Below, in pieces: positions 1 to 5,776 of a stretch of DNA of 9,937 bases (within the stretch, counting starts at the first letter, position 1; every line of letters begins with the position of its first letter). The stretch comes from an uncultured Clostridia bacterium. GTDB taxonomy: Bacteria; Bacillota; Clostridia; Oscillospirales; Acutalibacteraceae. The stretch is from positions 1-9,937 of the forward strand of contig CANQLQ010000046.1 of assembly GCA_947624755.1 (NCBI GenBank), written 5' to 3'. The notes below the pieces were generated by a model. The model made no database searches and had not been told where the DNA came from. It worked only from the letters and a program-made list of their open reading frames with translations. The position numbers and the translations under genes were made by a program.

Positions 1-1
1 C

Positions 2-37
2 ATGGCACGCGTAGGGGCGACCCCGTGTGGTCGCCCA
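2..37 (+). repeat. 36-bp hairpin repeat, copy 1
   Basis: This is the first of two near-identical 36-bp direct repeats; the other lies at 212-247 and differs at one base, in the loop (G25 versus A235). It contains a hairpin: GGGCGACC at 15-22 pairs with GGTCGCCC at 29-36 over 8 bp with a 6-nt loop. No ORF uses it. GC-rich hairpin repeats of this kind are common between genes in gut Clostridia; the function is unknown. Two copies 210 bp apart are not a CRISPR array. Confidence 0.75.
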
Positions 38-123
38 CGGGCATTGCCCGCAGGCACGCATGGCGTGCAGCAATTACACGAAGTAGTTTATACAGGCTTT
101 TACTATTACGCCGCGAAACGACT
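38..123 (+). repeat. Family B modular hairpin repeat, copy 1
   Basis: The copy starts with two small hairpins: CGGGC/GCCCG at 38-42/46-50 and GCACGC/GCGTGC at 54-59/63-68. A conserved tail follows, running from about CAATTAC at 71 through GGCTTTTACTATTAC to CCGCGAAAC at about 119. The tail recurs at 424-478 on the same strand and, more diverged, inverted at 4022-4075. The second hairpin is present at 4076-4090 but absent from the 410-478 copy, so the repeat is modular. No coding potential is seen. Confidence 0.65.
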
Positions 124-211
124 TACGTTGTTAACTGTAAAATTTTAGTAAGTAAGTATAGCCCACAGCGGTTACACAGTGAAGATTTATATAAGTCTTG
201 ATACTAACACT

Positions 212-247
212 ATGGCACGCGTAGGGGCGACCCCATGTGGTCGCCCA
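212..247 (+). repeat. 36-bp hairpin repeat, copy 2
   Basis: This is the second copy of the repeat at 2-37, with one loop difference. The 8-bp GGGCGACC/GGTCGCCC stem is intact. About 160 bp of sequence follows (248-409) in which I recognise neither a gene nor a repeat. Confidence 0.75.
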
Positions 248-409
248 AAACAATTTTAATTTTAGAAAATAACCAATCTACACAAACAAGCCTTATCCTG
301 AGGCACAGACCGCATTTTCCCTTTATGTAGCAACTAAGATAAAAAAGAAGCAAACTCACCACATGGGGATAAAGCAGAAACCTGTCTATAGGCGAAGCGA
401 CCCGGCTTG

Positions 410-480
410 GCGGACATCGTCCGCAGGAATTACGCGGGATAGATTTATAAAGGCTTTTACTATTACTCCGCGAAACAACA
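410..480 (+). repeat. Family B modular hairpin repeat, copy 2
   Basis: A GCGGAC/GTCCGC hairpin (410-415/419-424) is followed directly by the conserved tail (AATTACGCGGGATAG, then AGGCTTTTACTATTAC, then CCGCGAAAC). Compared with copy 1 it lacks the GCACGC-ATG-GCGTGC hairpin. Its first hairpin carries a compensatory change, an A-T pair where copy 1 has G-C. Confidence 0.65.
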
Positions 481-542
481 AAGCTTAAATACTTTACATT
501 CAAACGGTTGAGCGCAGCCGTACGTCAGCAATGTTTCTTTTG

Positions 543-568
543 GAACTTTTCTTTCAAAAGAAAAGTTC
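543..568. repeat. A+T-rich perfect hairpin
   Basis: A 26-nt near-palindrome runs from GAACTTTTCTT to AAGAAAAGTTC with an 11-bp stem and a 4-nt loop. It lies about 130 bp beyond the tadA stop. Neither strand has a clear T-run after the stem, so I do not call it a terminator. It is probably another dispersed intergenic palindrome. Confidence 0.55.
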
Positions 569-613
569 GCCGACGGCAGTCAAAGCCAATAATTTGCACA
601 AATTAAGGAATTA

Positions 614-660
614 AGGAATCTCCGATTAAATCAAGCTTAAGTATTTAATTTTGTCTTGGG
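614..660 (+). repeat. Family A inverted-repeat element, left-end fragment
   Basis: After a TA at 612-613 the sequence AGGAATCTCCGATTAAATC matches the terminal repeat of the element at 3874-4118. The similarity continues inward (AAGCTTAAG, then a T-rich stretch and GTCTTG). No right-hand end is visible before tadA, so this is a truncated copy. Immediately outside it the TTAAGGAAT motif is duplicated (603-611 and 611-619). Confidence 0.55.
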
Positions 661-696
661 AAGTTTAAACGAATAGCCAAAGCTTTACTGCTTAAC

Positions 697-1143
697 TCAG
701 CTTCTTTTGCCGCTGAAAAAAGAAACAAGCAATTGTTTACAATCCTTTTCCATATAGCCGCCGATTATCTGCGGCTTTTTTTCCGCCGTAATTTCGGGAA
801 TATTTACTGCGCTGTAGCATGAGCCGGCTCTTTCATCATATGCGCCGAAAACTACTCTCGAAAGCCGTGCGGCAAGAATGGCTCCCGTACACATCGGACA
901 CGGCTCAAGCGTTACATACATTTCACAGCCGTCAAGTCTCCATGAGCCTAACGCTTCGCACGCTTTGTTTATAGCTTCGATTTCAGCATGGGCAAGAGCG
1001 TTTTTTTCCTTTTCTCTTCGGTTTCTGCCTTTGGAAATTATTTTACCGTCTTTTACAATAACCGCGCCGACAGGCACCTCCCCATTTTCCCGCGCTTCTT
1101 CGGCAAGCAAAACGGCCTCTTTCATAAAAACTCTGCAATTCAT
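697..1143 (-). CDS. tadA: tRNA-specific adenosine deaminase
   Basis: TadA deaminates adenosine to inosine at wobble position 34 of tRNA-Arg(ACG) in the cytoplasm, allowing one tRNA to read several CGN codons. The 148-residue protein has the normal family length. It shows the zinc-binding cytidine/deoxycytidylate deaminase motifs: H52-A-E54, with E54 as proton shuttle, and P81-C82-x-x-C85. The ENGEVPVGAV segment (residues 19-28) and N41 are typical of TadA. The ATG start is preceded by AAGGA about 8 nt upstream, lying inside the 3' end of the CPBP protease gene. That gene stops only 3 nt before this start, so the two are almost certainly co-transcribed and translationally coupled. No terminator is obvious downstream; repeats follow. 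A guanine deaminase or another CDA-fold enzyme is less likely given the motif spacing and length. Confidence 0.95.
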   Translation of the reverse strand: MNCRVFMKEAVLLAEEARENGEVPVGAVIVKDGKIISKGRNRREKEKNALAHAEIEAINKACEALGSWRLDGCEMYVTLEPCPMCTGAILAARLSRVVFGAYDERAGSCYSAVNIPEITAEKKPQIIGGYMEKDCKQLLVSFFSGKRS

Positions 1144-1146
1144 CTT

Positions 1147-2169
1147 TTAAATCCTTGTGACAAATTTTGAGGTTACATAAAGCATAATAATTATTGCAAT
1201 TATCATCGACGGATTTGTGATGTACGCAAAAGCCTTTTGCGGTAAGGAAAGAGCTGTGTTTTCCGGCTTTGAGGGAGAAACATATTTTGCTCTGCGGCTG
1301 AAAAACAAAAGCGCAACAGCTCCGGCAAACATAAGTCCGTAAACAGTTGCTATATATAAAAGGTTAAGCAGCTGTTCATTTACATTTTTATCAACCAGAT
1401 ATGAAATAAGAACTGAAATGAAATTATTCAGTGCATGAACAATTATTGACGGCCATAAGCTTTCTGTTTTTACTGCAATATAGCCAAGACCGAGACCGAC
1501 AATCAAAGCAAACGGAGCCTGTACAAGATTACAATGCATAAGTCCGAAAGCGCAGGCGGACATAATAATTGCAAACTTGTCGCCGTATCTTCTAAGCGGC
1601 TGCATAGCACAGCCTCGAAGTGAAATTTCTTCAACCGCTGCCGCCGCAATTGCGGTGCGAACGACTGAAATAAAAAAGCCCGATGTGTCCGATGGATTCG
1701 GCATATTGGGTGAGGAAAGCTCAAAGCCGAAAATTCTGATAAAAACGATCATGTAGCTTGTTACAATATCCGCCAGCATACAAAGTCCCAGACCTGCCAC
1801 GATTCCGAGAAGGGCAAGCTTCATATCTTTGGGCTTTTCAAGGGGAACTGTTTCAATTCCGGTTCGTTTTTTCATCGGAATCGAAAAAATCAAAAACGGC
1901 AGAAGAATTGAAACGACACTTATTATAATGTCAATACCTATCTGGAATTGAGCATCGTTTAGATAATTGTCATAAAGACCGAAAACCTGAAGGGCAAAGA
2001 CGATAACATTTTCAAGTAAAATCATAAGAAGAATTGCCGCTCCGGTAAGAAAACCGAGGCGTCTGATTTCTCTTTTTTCCTGTGCTTTTCTTAGTTGGTT
2101 CTGACTAAACCATGCCGCATAATTAAAATTGTCGTTTGTATACCGATTGTTTTCGTTCAAGTGTTTCAC
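1147..2169 (-). CDS. CPBP-family intramembrane glutamic protease (Abi/Rce1-like)
   Basis: This is a 340-residue integral membrane protein. It shows all three CPBP motifs: E180-E181-x3-R185-G, F208-x3-H212 and H245-x3-N249. The glutamates and histidines form the active site in the Rce1/MroQ-type family. There are about eight hydrophobic segments, at roughly 40-63, 77-97, 117-147, 165-180, 199-211, 218-233, 265-290 and 320-335. A charged N-terminal tail of about 37 residues precedes the first. The substrate is unknown; family members cleave prenylated or peptide-pheromone proteins or confer bacteriocin immunity, and no peptide gene lies next to it. The GTG start at 2169 sits only 3 nt after AAGG. 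A TTG three codons later (2158-2160) lies 9 nt after AAGGCGG and is a credible alternative start. It heads a two-gene unit with tadA. Confidence 0.85.
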   Translation of the reverse strand: MKHLNENNRYTNDNFNYAAWFSQNQLRKAQEKREIRRLGFLTGAAILLMILLENVIVFALQVFGLYDNYLNDAQFQIGIDIIISVVSILLPFLIFSIPMKKRTGIETVPLEKPKDMKLALLGIVAGLGLCMLADIVTSYMIVFIRIFGFELSSPNMPNPSDTSGFFISVVRTAIAAAAVEEISLRGCAMQPLRRYGDKFAIIMSACAFGLMHCNLVQAPFALIVGLGLGYIAVKTESLWPSIIVHALNNFISVLISYLVDKNVNEQLLNLLYIATVYGLMFAGAVALLFFSRRAKYVSPSKPENTALSLPQKAFAYITNPSMIIAIIIMLYVTSKFVTRI

Positions 2170-2209
2170 CCGCCTTAATACTAACCATCAATTGAAATAA
2201 ATTCGATTA

Positions 2210-2270
2210 GGGAATCACTGATTAATGATTTGCCGTCAATGAAGGCAGCTTTTATTAATCAGTGATTCCT
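2210..2270. repeat. Family A element, internally deleted 61-bp form
   Basis: TA (2208-2209), then GGGAATCACTGATTAAT, about 27 bp, then ATTAATCAGTGATTCCT, then TA (2271-2272). The terminal inverted repeats match at 16 of 17 positions. The inner sequence (TTGCCGTCAATGAAGGCAGC) corresponds to the right-hand interior of the element at 4271-4433. This copy therefore looks like a left end joined directly to a right end. It lies about 40 bp upstream of the CPBP protease start. Confidence 0.7.
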
Positions 2271-2280
2271 TAGTAAAGCT

Positions 2281-2368
2281 TTGATTGATTCATTGATTCC
2301 TTGCTTTAAAAATATGCAAAATTTTTCTCGCCGATTCAAGCTCAGTGAATTAATCAGCGATAATTTTT
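2281..2368. repeat. Degenerate family A remnants
   Basis: Two weak matches to family A right ends are seen: TTGATTCATTGATTCCTT at about 2286-2303, and ATTAATCAGCGATAA at about 2349-2363, the latter preceded by interior-like sequence (TTTTTCTCGCCGATTCAAG). They are too decayed to define edges. The second overlaps a 9-bp A+T-rich hairpin at 2359-2380, just beyond the stop codon of the sugar transferase gene. Confidence 0.35.
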
Positions 2369-2389
2369 TTGAAAATTATCAATTGGTAT

Positions 2390-3769
2390 TTATTTGTTTT
2401 CCGTATTGTCACGCAAAGCTGTTTTTTGGTTTTTTTCAACGCCTTGTGTGCTTGAAGGAATGAACATAATTTTAAGCGTCATAAGAATAAGTCTGATATC
2501 TTCAAGAACAGATTGATTTGCAATATACATAAGATCCATTTGAACCTTATCATACGGTGGGGTATTATACTTTCCGTAAACCTGTGCGTAACCGGTAAGA
2601 CCGGCCTTTGCCTGAAGCCTTAAAGAAAATTCGGGCATTGTCTCTTCGTATTGCTTTGCAATTTCAGGTCTTTCCGGTCTTGGACCGACAATTGACATTG
2701 AACCCGAAAGAATGTTAAAAATCTGCGGAATTTCGTCAAGACGAAGCTTTCTTATAATTTTTCCTACTTTTGTAATGCGGTCGTCATCGTCCTTGGCAAG
2801 TCTTGCGACACCGTCTTTTTCGGCGTCAACTTTCATGCTTCTGAATTTTATTATTTGAAACTTTTTACCGTTGAGCGTAAGTCTGGTCTGCTTATAAAAG
2901 ACCGGACCCCCGTCGTCAAGCTTGATTGCAAGTGCGGTAAGAAACATAACCGGGCTGAGAACAACAATTCCGACAATTGAAAAAACGATGTCCGCCGTGC
3001 GCTTTATGAAAGAATAAAAAATGCTTGTGTCGCTTCTTTTACAGCGGTATACCGGCACATTCATAAGCTGAATGGTTCGTCCGCCGCGAATTATTGTGTC
3101 GGAAATTTTAGGCTTGACATAAGCGACCTTGCCTTTTGCAATACAGTGTTTGACGACCTCGTTGCGGTAGTCGGACGGAACACCGCAAAGGAAAACGGCG
3201 TCCACACTTCTCATATAATCGAAAAGCTCTTCAAGAGAAGTTTTTCCGGAGTTTACGGTTCTTACCACCTTAAACCGCTGATCCATACTTCTTATTCCTT
3301 TAAGCGAAAGATATGAATCGACGTTATTGAAAACAACGATAGTCTTTTTCGGGGCGTGCATTTTAAAGTAAATTGTGTTTATTGCAACGACCCACAACGC
3401 CGCAAAAACCGAAAAAGCAATAAACATAATAATGAACGGAACTACCGAAACAAGGCGATAGCTAAGAAGGGAAAAAATTACATATGAGATGGCTTGAAGA
3501 AAAGCAATTGCAATAATTTGGGAAAAGACAAGGTCGGAAACAGGCGAAGTTCCGACAAGAAATCCGCCGTAAACCTTGACAAAGCTGATGTAAATTCCAA
3601 GGAACAAAACTGCAAGAAGATAGTTGCCGAGTCTGAAAAACGGTGTCGGAATAAAAGGATTGTAATATCTCACCCAGCAAAAGCTCATAGCGCCGGTAAA
3701 AAGAGCACAGATAAGCAGTTTGAAAAAGTGCAGTACAAGTTTTTCTTTAACATATTTTCTTTTATACAT
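2390..3769 (-). CDS. Polyprenyl-phosphate sugar-phosphate transferase (WbaP/EpsL-type)
   Basis: The predicted reaction is transfer of a sugar-1-phosphate from a nucleotide sugar to undecaprenyl phosphate at the membrane, the first step of an exopolysaccharide or similar glycan. The 459 residues match the long polyisoprenyl-phosphate hexose-1-phosphate transferase architecture. Four N-terminal membrane segments (about 15-35, 48-66, 82-103, 109-131) precede a cytoplasmic region with Rossmann-like features (141-240). The catalytic domain starts with the membrane-entering helix (about 256-283), followed by KFRSM (308-312), the LDE motif with the D345-E346 catalytic dyad, GPRPE (362-366) and LTGYAQV (391-397). 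The ATG has GAGGA about 6 nt upstream. The sugar specificity cannot be read from sequence. The gene stands alone, with no glycosyltransferase, Wzx/Wzy or regulator beside it. Its upstream region is filled with family A repeats. Confidence 0.9.
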   Translation of the reverse strand: MYKRKYVKEKLVLHFFKLLICALFTGAMSFCWVRYYNPFIPTPFFRLGNYLLAVLFLGIYISFVKVYGGFLVGTSPVSDLVFSQIIAIAFLQAISYVIFSLLSYRLVSVVPFIIMFIAFSVFAALWVVAINTIYFKMHAPKKTIVVFNNVDSYLSLKGIRSMDQRFKVVRTVNSGKTSLEELFDYMRSVDAVFLCGVPSDYRNEVVKHCIAKGKVAYVKPKISDTIIRGGRTIQLMNVPVYRCKRSDTSIFYSFIKRTADIVFSIVGIVVLSPVMFLTALAIKLDDGGPVFYKQTRLTLNGKKFQIIKFRSMKVDAEKDGVARLAKDDDDRITKVGKIIRKLRLDEIPQIFNILSGSMSIVGPRPERPEIAKQYEETMPEFSLRLQAKAGLTGYAQVYGKYNTPPYDKVQMDLMYIANQSVLEDIRLILMTLKIMFIPSSTQGVEKNQKTALRDNTENK

Positions 3770-3797
3770 AAGCTTTCCTCAATTTCATAACAAGCTA

Positions 3798-3860
3798 AGT
3801 AACCTATGATTAATTCAGCGGCGCTTGCCCTAAAGCATTAAAAGCAGAAATTTTGCAGGG
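3798..3860 (+). repeat. Family A element, degenerate left half
   Basis: TA at 3796-3797 is followed by AGTAACCTATGATTAATTC, close to the terminal repeat of the next element (AGGAACCTCTGATTAAATC). Interior-like sequence follows (CAGCGGCGCTTGCCCTAAAG compared with CAGGGAGCCCTAATTGG at 4289). No right end is seen. A more intact element starts at 3874, so the two lie in tandem upstream of the sugar transferase gene. Confidence 0.45.
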
Positions 3861-3873
3861 TAGTCGGTATCTA

Positions 3874-4118
3874 AGGAACCTCTGATTAAATCACGCTTAA
3901 GGCTTAATACTCATCTTGTCTGCAAATTTTCCGTAATACTTTGCCAAAATACTCGGCAATACACAAAGTATTACCTTAGATTTTTGGAACATAAAAAATA
4001 CTTTCAAATTAGTGACAAAGTGTTTTCGCGGTGTAAAATTATAATTTTATATAATTTCTATCCCGCGTAATTGCCGCACGCCATGCGTGCTGAGTATTAG
4101 ATTTAATCAGCGCTTCCT
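3874..4118. repeat. Family A element, 245-bp composite form
   Basis: The element is flanked by TA (3872-3873 and 4119-4120). Its terminal inverted repeats are AGGAACCTCTGATTAAATC on the left and, reverse-complemented, AGGAAGCGCTGATTAAATC on the right (17 of 19 match). The left half resembles the palindromic interior of the 4271-4433 element, including a centre-like GCAATAC-ACAAA-GTATTACC at about 3955-3974. The right half contains an inverted family B repeat (4022-4090). No ORF for a transposase is present, so any movement would need an enzyme supplied from elsewhere. Confidence 0.65.
4022..4090 (-). repeat. Family B modular hairpin repeat, copy 3 (inverted, inside a family A element)
   Basis: On the minus strand this reads GCACGC-ATG-GCGTGC (4090-4076), then GGCAATTACGCGGGATAG, an A+T-rich stretch and CCGCGAAAAC. 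This matches copies at 54-123 and 424-480. The middle is diverged: the GGCTTTTACTATTAC segment is replaced by A+T-rich sequence. Confidence 0.5.
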
Positions 4119-4217
4119 TAAAATTTAAAATATATGTCTTTTTTTGTAAATTAACACAGTTACTTAAATATATTTTAAAAGTTAAGCCAAAAATCACCAA
4201 TATACTAATGTCCTATT

Positions 4218-4246
4218 ATTTTACCATAATTTTCATTTGTTGTAAA
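4218..4246 (-). promoter_or_regulatory. Predicted minus-strand sigma-A promoter facing the sugar transferase
   Basis: On the minus strand TTTACA (4246-4241), a 17-nt spacer and TAAAAT (4223-4218) give a good sigma-A match. Transcription would run toward the sugar transferase start at 3769 through a leader of about 440 nt that includes the composite repeat at 3874-4118. Assignment to that gene is inference; a closer promoter may exist in 3780-3870, but I see no clear one. Confidence 0.5.
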
Positions 4247-4270
4247 GAATCCGAAAAAATCATAGTTTTA

Positions 4271-4433
4271 GGGAAGCACTGATTAATTCAGGGAGCCCTA
4301 ATTGGCGAGGAAATTTTTCGTCAGTTTGTTCAAAAATTTGAGGCAATACTTTGTGTATTAACGAGAATTTTTGGGCAAAATGACGGAATAATTTACCGTC
4401 AAGTAGGGCTGCTTGTATTAATCAGTGCTTCCT
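4271..4433. repeat. Family A element, 163-bp complete palindromic form
   Basis: The element is flanked by TA (4269-4270 and 4434-4435). The terminal inverted repeats GGGAAGCACTGATTAAT and AGGAAGCACTGATTAAT match at 16 of 17 positions. The interior is also a long imperfect palindrome: AGCCCTAATTG near 4294 mirrors the right arm near 4400-4412, the segment AAATTTTTCGTCA mirrors TGACGGAATAATTT, and the centre is AATAC-TTTGT-GTATT at about 4345-4359. The whole unit can therefore fold into one hairpin. It has no coding capacity. Confidence 0.75.
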
Positions 4434-4538
4434 TAGTTTAAGTACATTTAAAATACCAATTCTCACTAAAATCAGACATTCGCACCTGTACGACGCTTGC
4501 TTTTAAAATAAGGAATCAGTTTAATTTTTCAAAATTTA

Positions 4539-4567
4539 TTGACAAATTCCAAACCATAACTTATAAT
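4539..4567 (+). promoter_or_regulatory. Consensus sigma-A promoter of the secreted protein gene
   Basis: TTGACA (4539-4544), a 17-nt spacer and TATAAT (4562-4567) form a perfect consensus match. Transcription should start near 4574, giving a leader of about 48 nt. Such a promoter predicts strong expression unless repressed. Confidence 0.9.
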
Positions 4568-4577
4568 TTAACTAACA

Positions 4578-4595
4578 GTAGTGTAAAGACACTAC
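4578..4595 (+). promoter_or_regulatory. Inverted repeat at the start of the leader (operator or mRNA-stabilising hairpin)
   Basis: GTAGTGT-AAAG-ACACTAC is a perfect 7-bp inverted repeat that begins within about 10 nt of the predicted transcription start and lies upstream of the ribosome binding site. It could be a repressor operator overlapping the initial transcribed region, or a 5' mRNA hairpin. The sequence alone does not decide. Confidence 0.5.
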
Positions 4596-4621
4596 AATTT
4601 ATCTATAGGAGGAACAATTAA

Positions 4622-5062
4622 ATGAAAAAAGCATTATCCGTGTTTCTTGCAGTTCTTATGATTTTTTCAGTTTTCGGTGTAACAACTGCTTTTGCTGAAG
4701 AAGAAAAAACTTATTACACAGTAACATTCATTTACATTCAGGGAACAGAAGAGATTACCGAAACCTTTACTGTTGCCGAAGGTGAAACAGTTATCGCCCC
4801 GGACTATCCTGTAAGAGACAACACACCCGAAATGAAATATATTTTCAAGGGTTGGAAGGCTGAAGGCGATGATAATCTTTATCATCAAAACACCATTCCC
4901 CCGGTAACGGGTGACATTACATACACCGCCGTTTACAGCGAGCAAGCGGTTGAAGAAACAATTACTTTCTTCGGTCTTATCTCTTACATCTTTTCTCAAT
5001 TTAACAGAATTTTTGAACAGATTGCTAAGTATCTTTCAGATATTTTCCAAATGGAAGTTTGA
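4622..5062 (+). CDS. Small secreted protein with an InlB/Listeria-Bacteroides-repeat-like domain
   Basis: This is a 146-residue exported protein of unknown function. A classical signal peptide (MKKA, a hydrophobic core to about residue 20, AFA cleavage site at 25/26) precedes a single domain at about 31-105. That domain resembles an InlB B-repeat/Flg_new-type beta-grasp unit: YTVTF at the start, a KGW motif at 76-78 and TYTAVY at 100-105. The last about 34 residues (113-146) form a predicted amphipathic helix rich in F, I and Y, which might associate with the membrane or a partner. No LPXTG anchor or transmembrane segment is present. The ATG has AGGAGG 9 nt upstream. The gene is a single-gene transcript with a consensus promoter, a leader hairpin and a strong terminator. 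Domain assignment is by recognition of the pattern, not by search. Confidence 0.8.
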   Translation: MKKALSVFLAVLMIFSVFGVTTAFAEEEKTYYTVTFIYIQGTEEITETFTVAEGETVIAPDYPVRDNTPEMKYIFKGWKAEGDDNLYHQNTIPPVTGDITYTAVYSEQAVEETITFFGLISYIFSQFNRIFEQIAKYLSDIFQMEV

Positions 5063-5082
5063 TTTTATTCAAAAATAATTTT

Positions 5083-5112
5083 ACTGCGTAGTTTCAGGCT
5101 ACGCAGTTTTTT
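5083..5112 (+). terminator. Rho-independent terminator
   Basis: ACTGCGTAG (5083-5091), a 7-nt loop and CTACGCAGT (5099-5107) form a 9-bp stem that runs into a T-tract (5107-5112). It lies 20 nt after the secreted protein's stop. Read on the minus strand, the stem is followed by an AAAATTATTTTT stretch, so it may also partly terminate the convergent gene that ends at 5117. Confidence 0.9.
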
Positions 5113-5116
5113 CGTT

Positions 5117-5548
5117 TTAAAGAAATGCCCGAAGCTCTTCAAGAAGATGCTGTTCCTCGCTAATGAGCTTTTTTGCAAGATTATGGGCTTTTTTATCTGC
5201 GGTCGGATATTTGTTTTCATAAGTTGCTACCTGCTTTATACCCATATTGCACCCATCGGTCATCAAAGCCGCAATTGTTTCGTCCGAAGGATCGTTGAGC
5301 AGTTTTGCGTTGATTTTCACCCACGACATCGCTCTCGCCATAGGCGCGGGATCTTTTCCGCTTTCTCCATACTCCGAAAGAAGCGTATGAACCTCGTTGC
5401 CGATTTTTTCGTGTTCCTGTACCGAATCCGTTAAAATACCCTGAAGGGTTTCACTTGAAACATTGTCGAGAACCTCCTTGATTGAGTTGACCGCCGTTTT
5501 TGTTCCGCTGTCACATTCTTTTAAAAGATGAATAGTATCGTCTGACAT
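5117..5548 (-). CDS. Conserved hypothetical all-helical (possibly ferritin-like) protein
   Basis: This is a 143-residue soluble protein of unknown function. It is almost entirely helical by composition, with about four amphipathic segments (roughly 3-30, 33-60, 70-112 and 117-141) separated by short polar turns. This is compatible with a four-helix bundle. Acid and histidine residues in helix 2 (E45, H46, E52, H54) and helix 4 (E131, E132, H134, E137) could in principle form a ferritin-like metal site, but the canonical ExxH pair is not clear. No signal peptide or membrane segment is seen. AAGGAG lies 12 nt before the ATG, slightly far. The gene is divergent from the ABC exporter genes and convergent with the secreted protein gene. 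I recognise the general type from Clostridia but no established name. Confidence 0.75.
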   Translation of the reverse strand: MSDDTIHLLKECDSGTKTAVNSIKEVLDNVSSETLQGILTDSVQEHEKIGNEVHTLLSEYGESGKDPAPMARAMSWVKINAKLLNDPSDETIAALMTDGCNMGIKQVATYENKYPTADKKAHNLAKKLISEEQHLLEELRAFL

Positions 5549-5579
5549 AATTAAGATAAACTCCTTTAATAAATTTGTT

Positions 5580-5612
5580 ATTAATATTTCCCATACAATG
5601 AGAAATATTAAT
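5580..5612. promoter_or_regulatory. 11-bp inverted repeat in the divergent intergenic region
   Basis: ATTAATATTTC (5580-5590) and GAAATATTAAT (5602-5612) are perfect inverted repeats around an 11-nt spacer. The site lies 32 bp upstream of the minus-strand start at 5548 and about 40 bp upstream of the plus-strand -35. It could be an operator acting on either gene. The core AATATTTC/GAAATATT recurs as a second inverted pair at 5810-5817/5851-5858. Confidence 0.5.
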
Positions 5613-5651
5613 GGTTCAGCTAAATCAATTTTTAAAAGATAGGCAATACTC

Positions 5652-5680
5652 TTGTAAAATATAGTTTTCTGTGATATACT
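5652..5680 (+). promoter_or_regulatory. Predicted extended -10 promoter of the ABC exporter operon
   Basis: TTGTAA (5652-5657), a 17-nt spacer ending in TGA and then TATACT (5675-5680) form a sigma-A promoter with an extended -10 (TGn). The start near 5687 would give an untranslated leader of about 217 nt before the TTG start at 5904. Confidence 0.65.
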
Positions 5681-5776
5681 TACTATCTAAAATTATGTAA
5701 ATCTATGCTTGAATTTGAAAGAAAAATTCCGACAATATAGCCAATGTGCCAAAAACGTGCAGGAAAAAATAATAGG

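Noticed and set aside
2..247. Possible CRISPR repeats (two 36-bp copies with hairpin)
   Set aside because: Only two copies with a 174-bp gap, no regular spacers and no cas genes.
210..503. A 97-codon minus-strand reading frame
   Set aside because: It runs through the 36-bp hairpin repeat and a family B repeat, has no convincing ribosome binding site, and its composition is not protein-like (R/S/C-rich patches).
543..568. Terminator for tadA
   Set aside because: There is a good stem, but no T-run follows it on the minus strand and it lies about 130 bp past the stop.
2359..2380. Terminator for the sugar transferase
   Set aside because: A 9-bp, almost all A-T stem with no T-run after it on the minus strand, overlapping a decayed repeat; too weak to call.
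4578..4595. BlaI/CopY-type operator (TACA-N2-TGTA class)
   Set aside because: The palindrome GTAGTGT-N4-ACACTAC does not contain that core with its spacing, and no such regulator gene is nearby.
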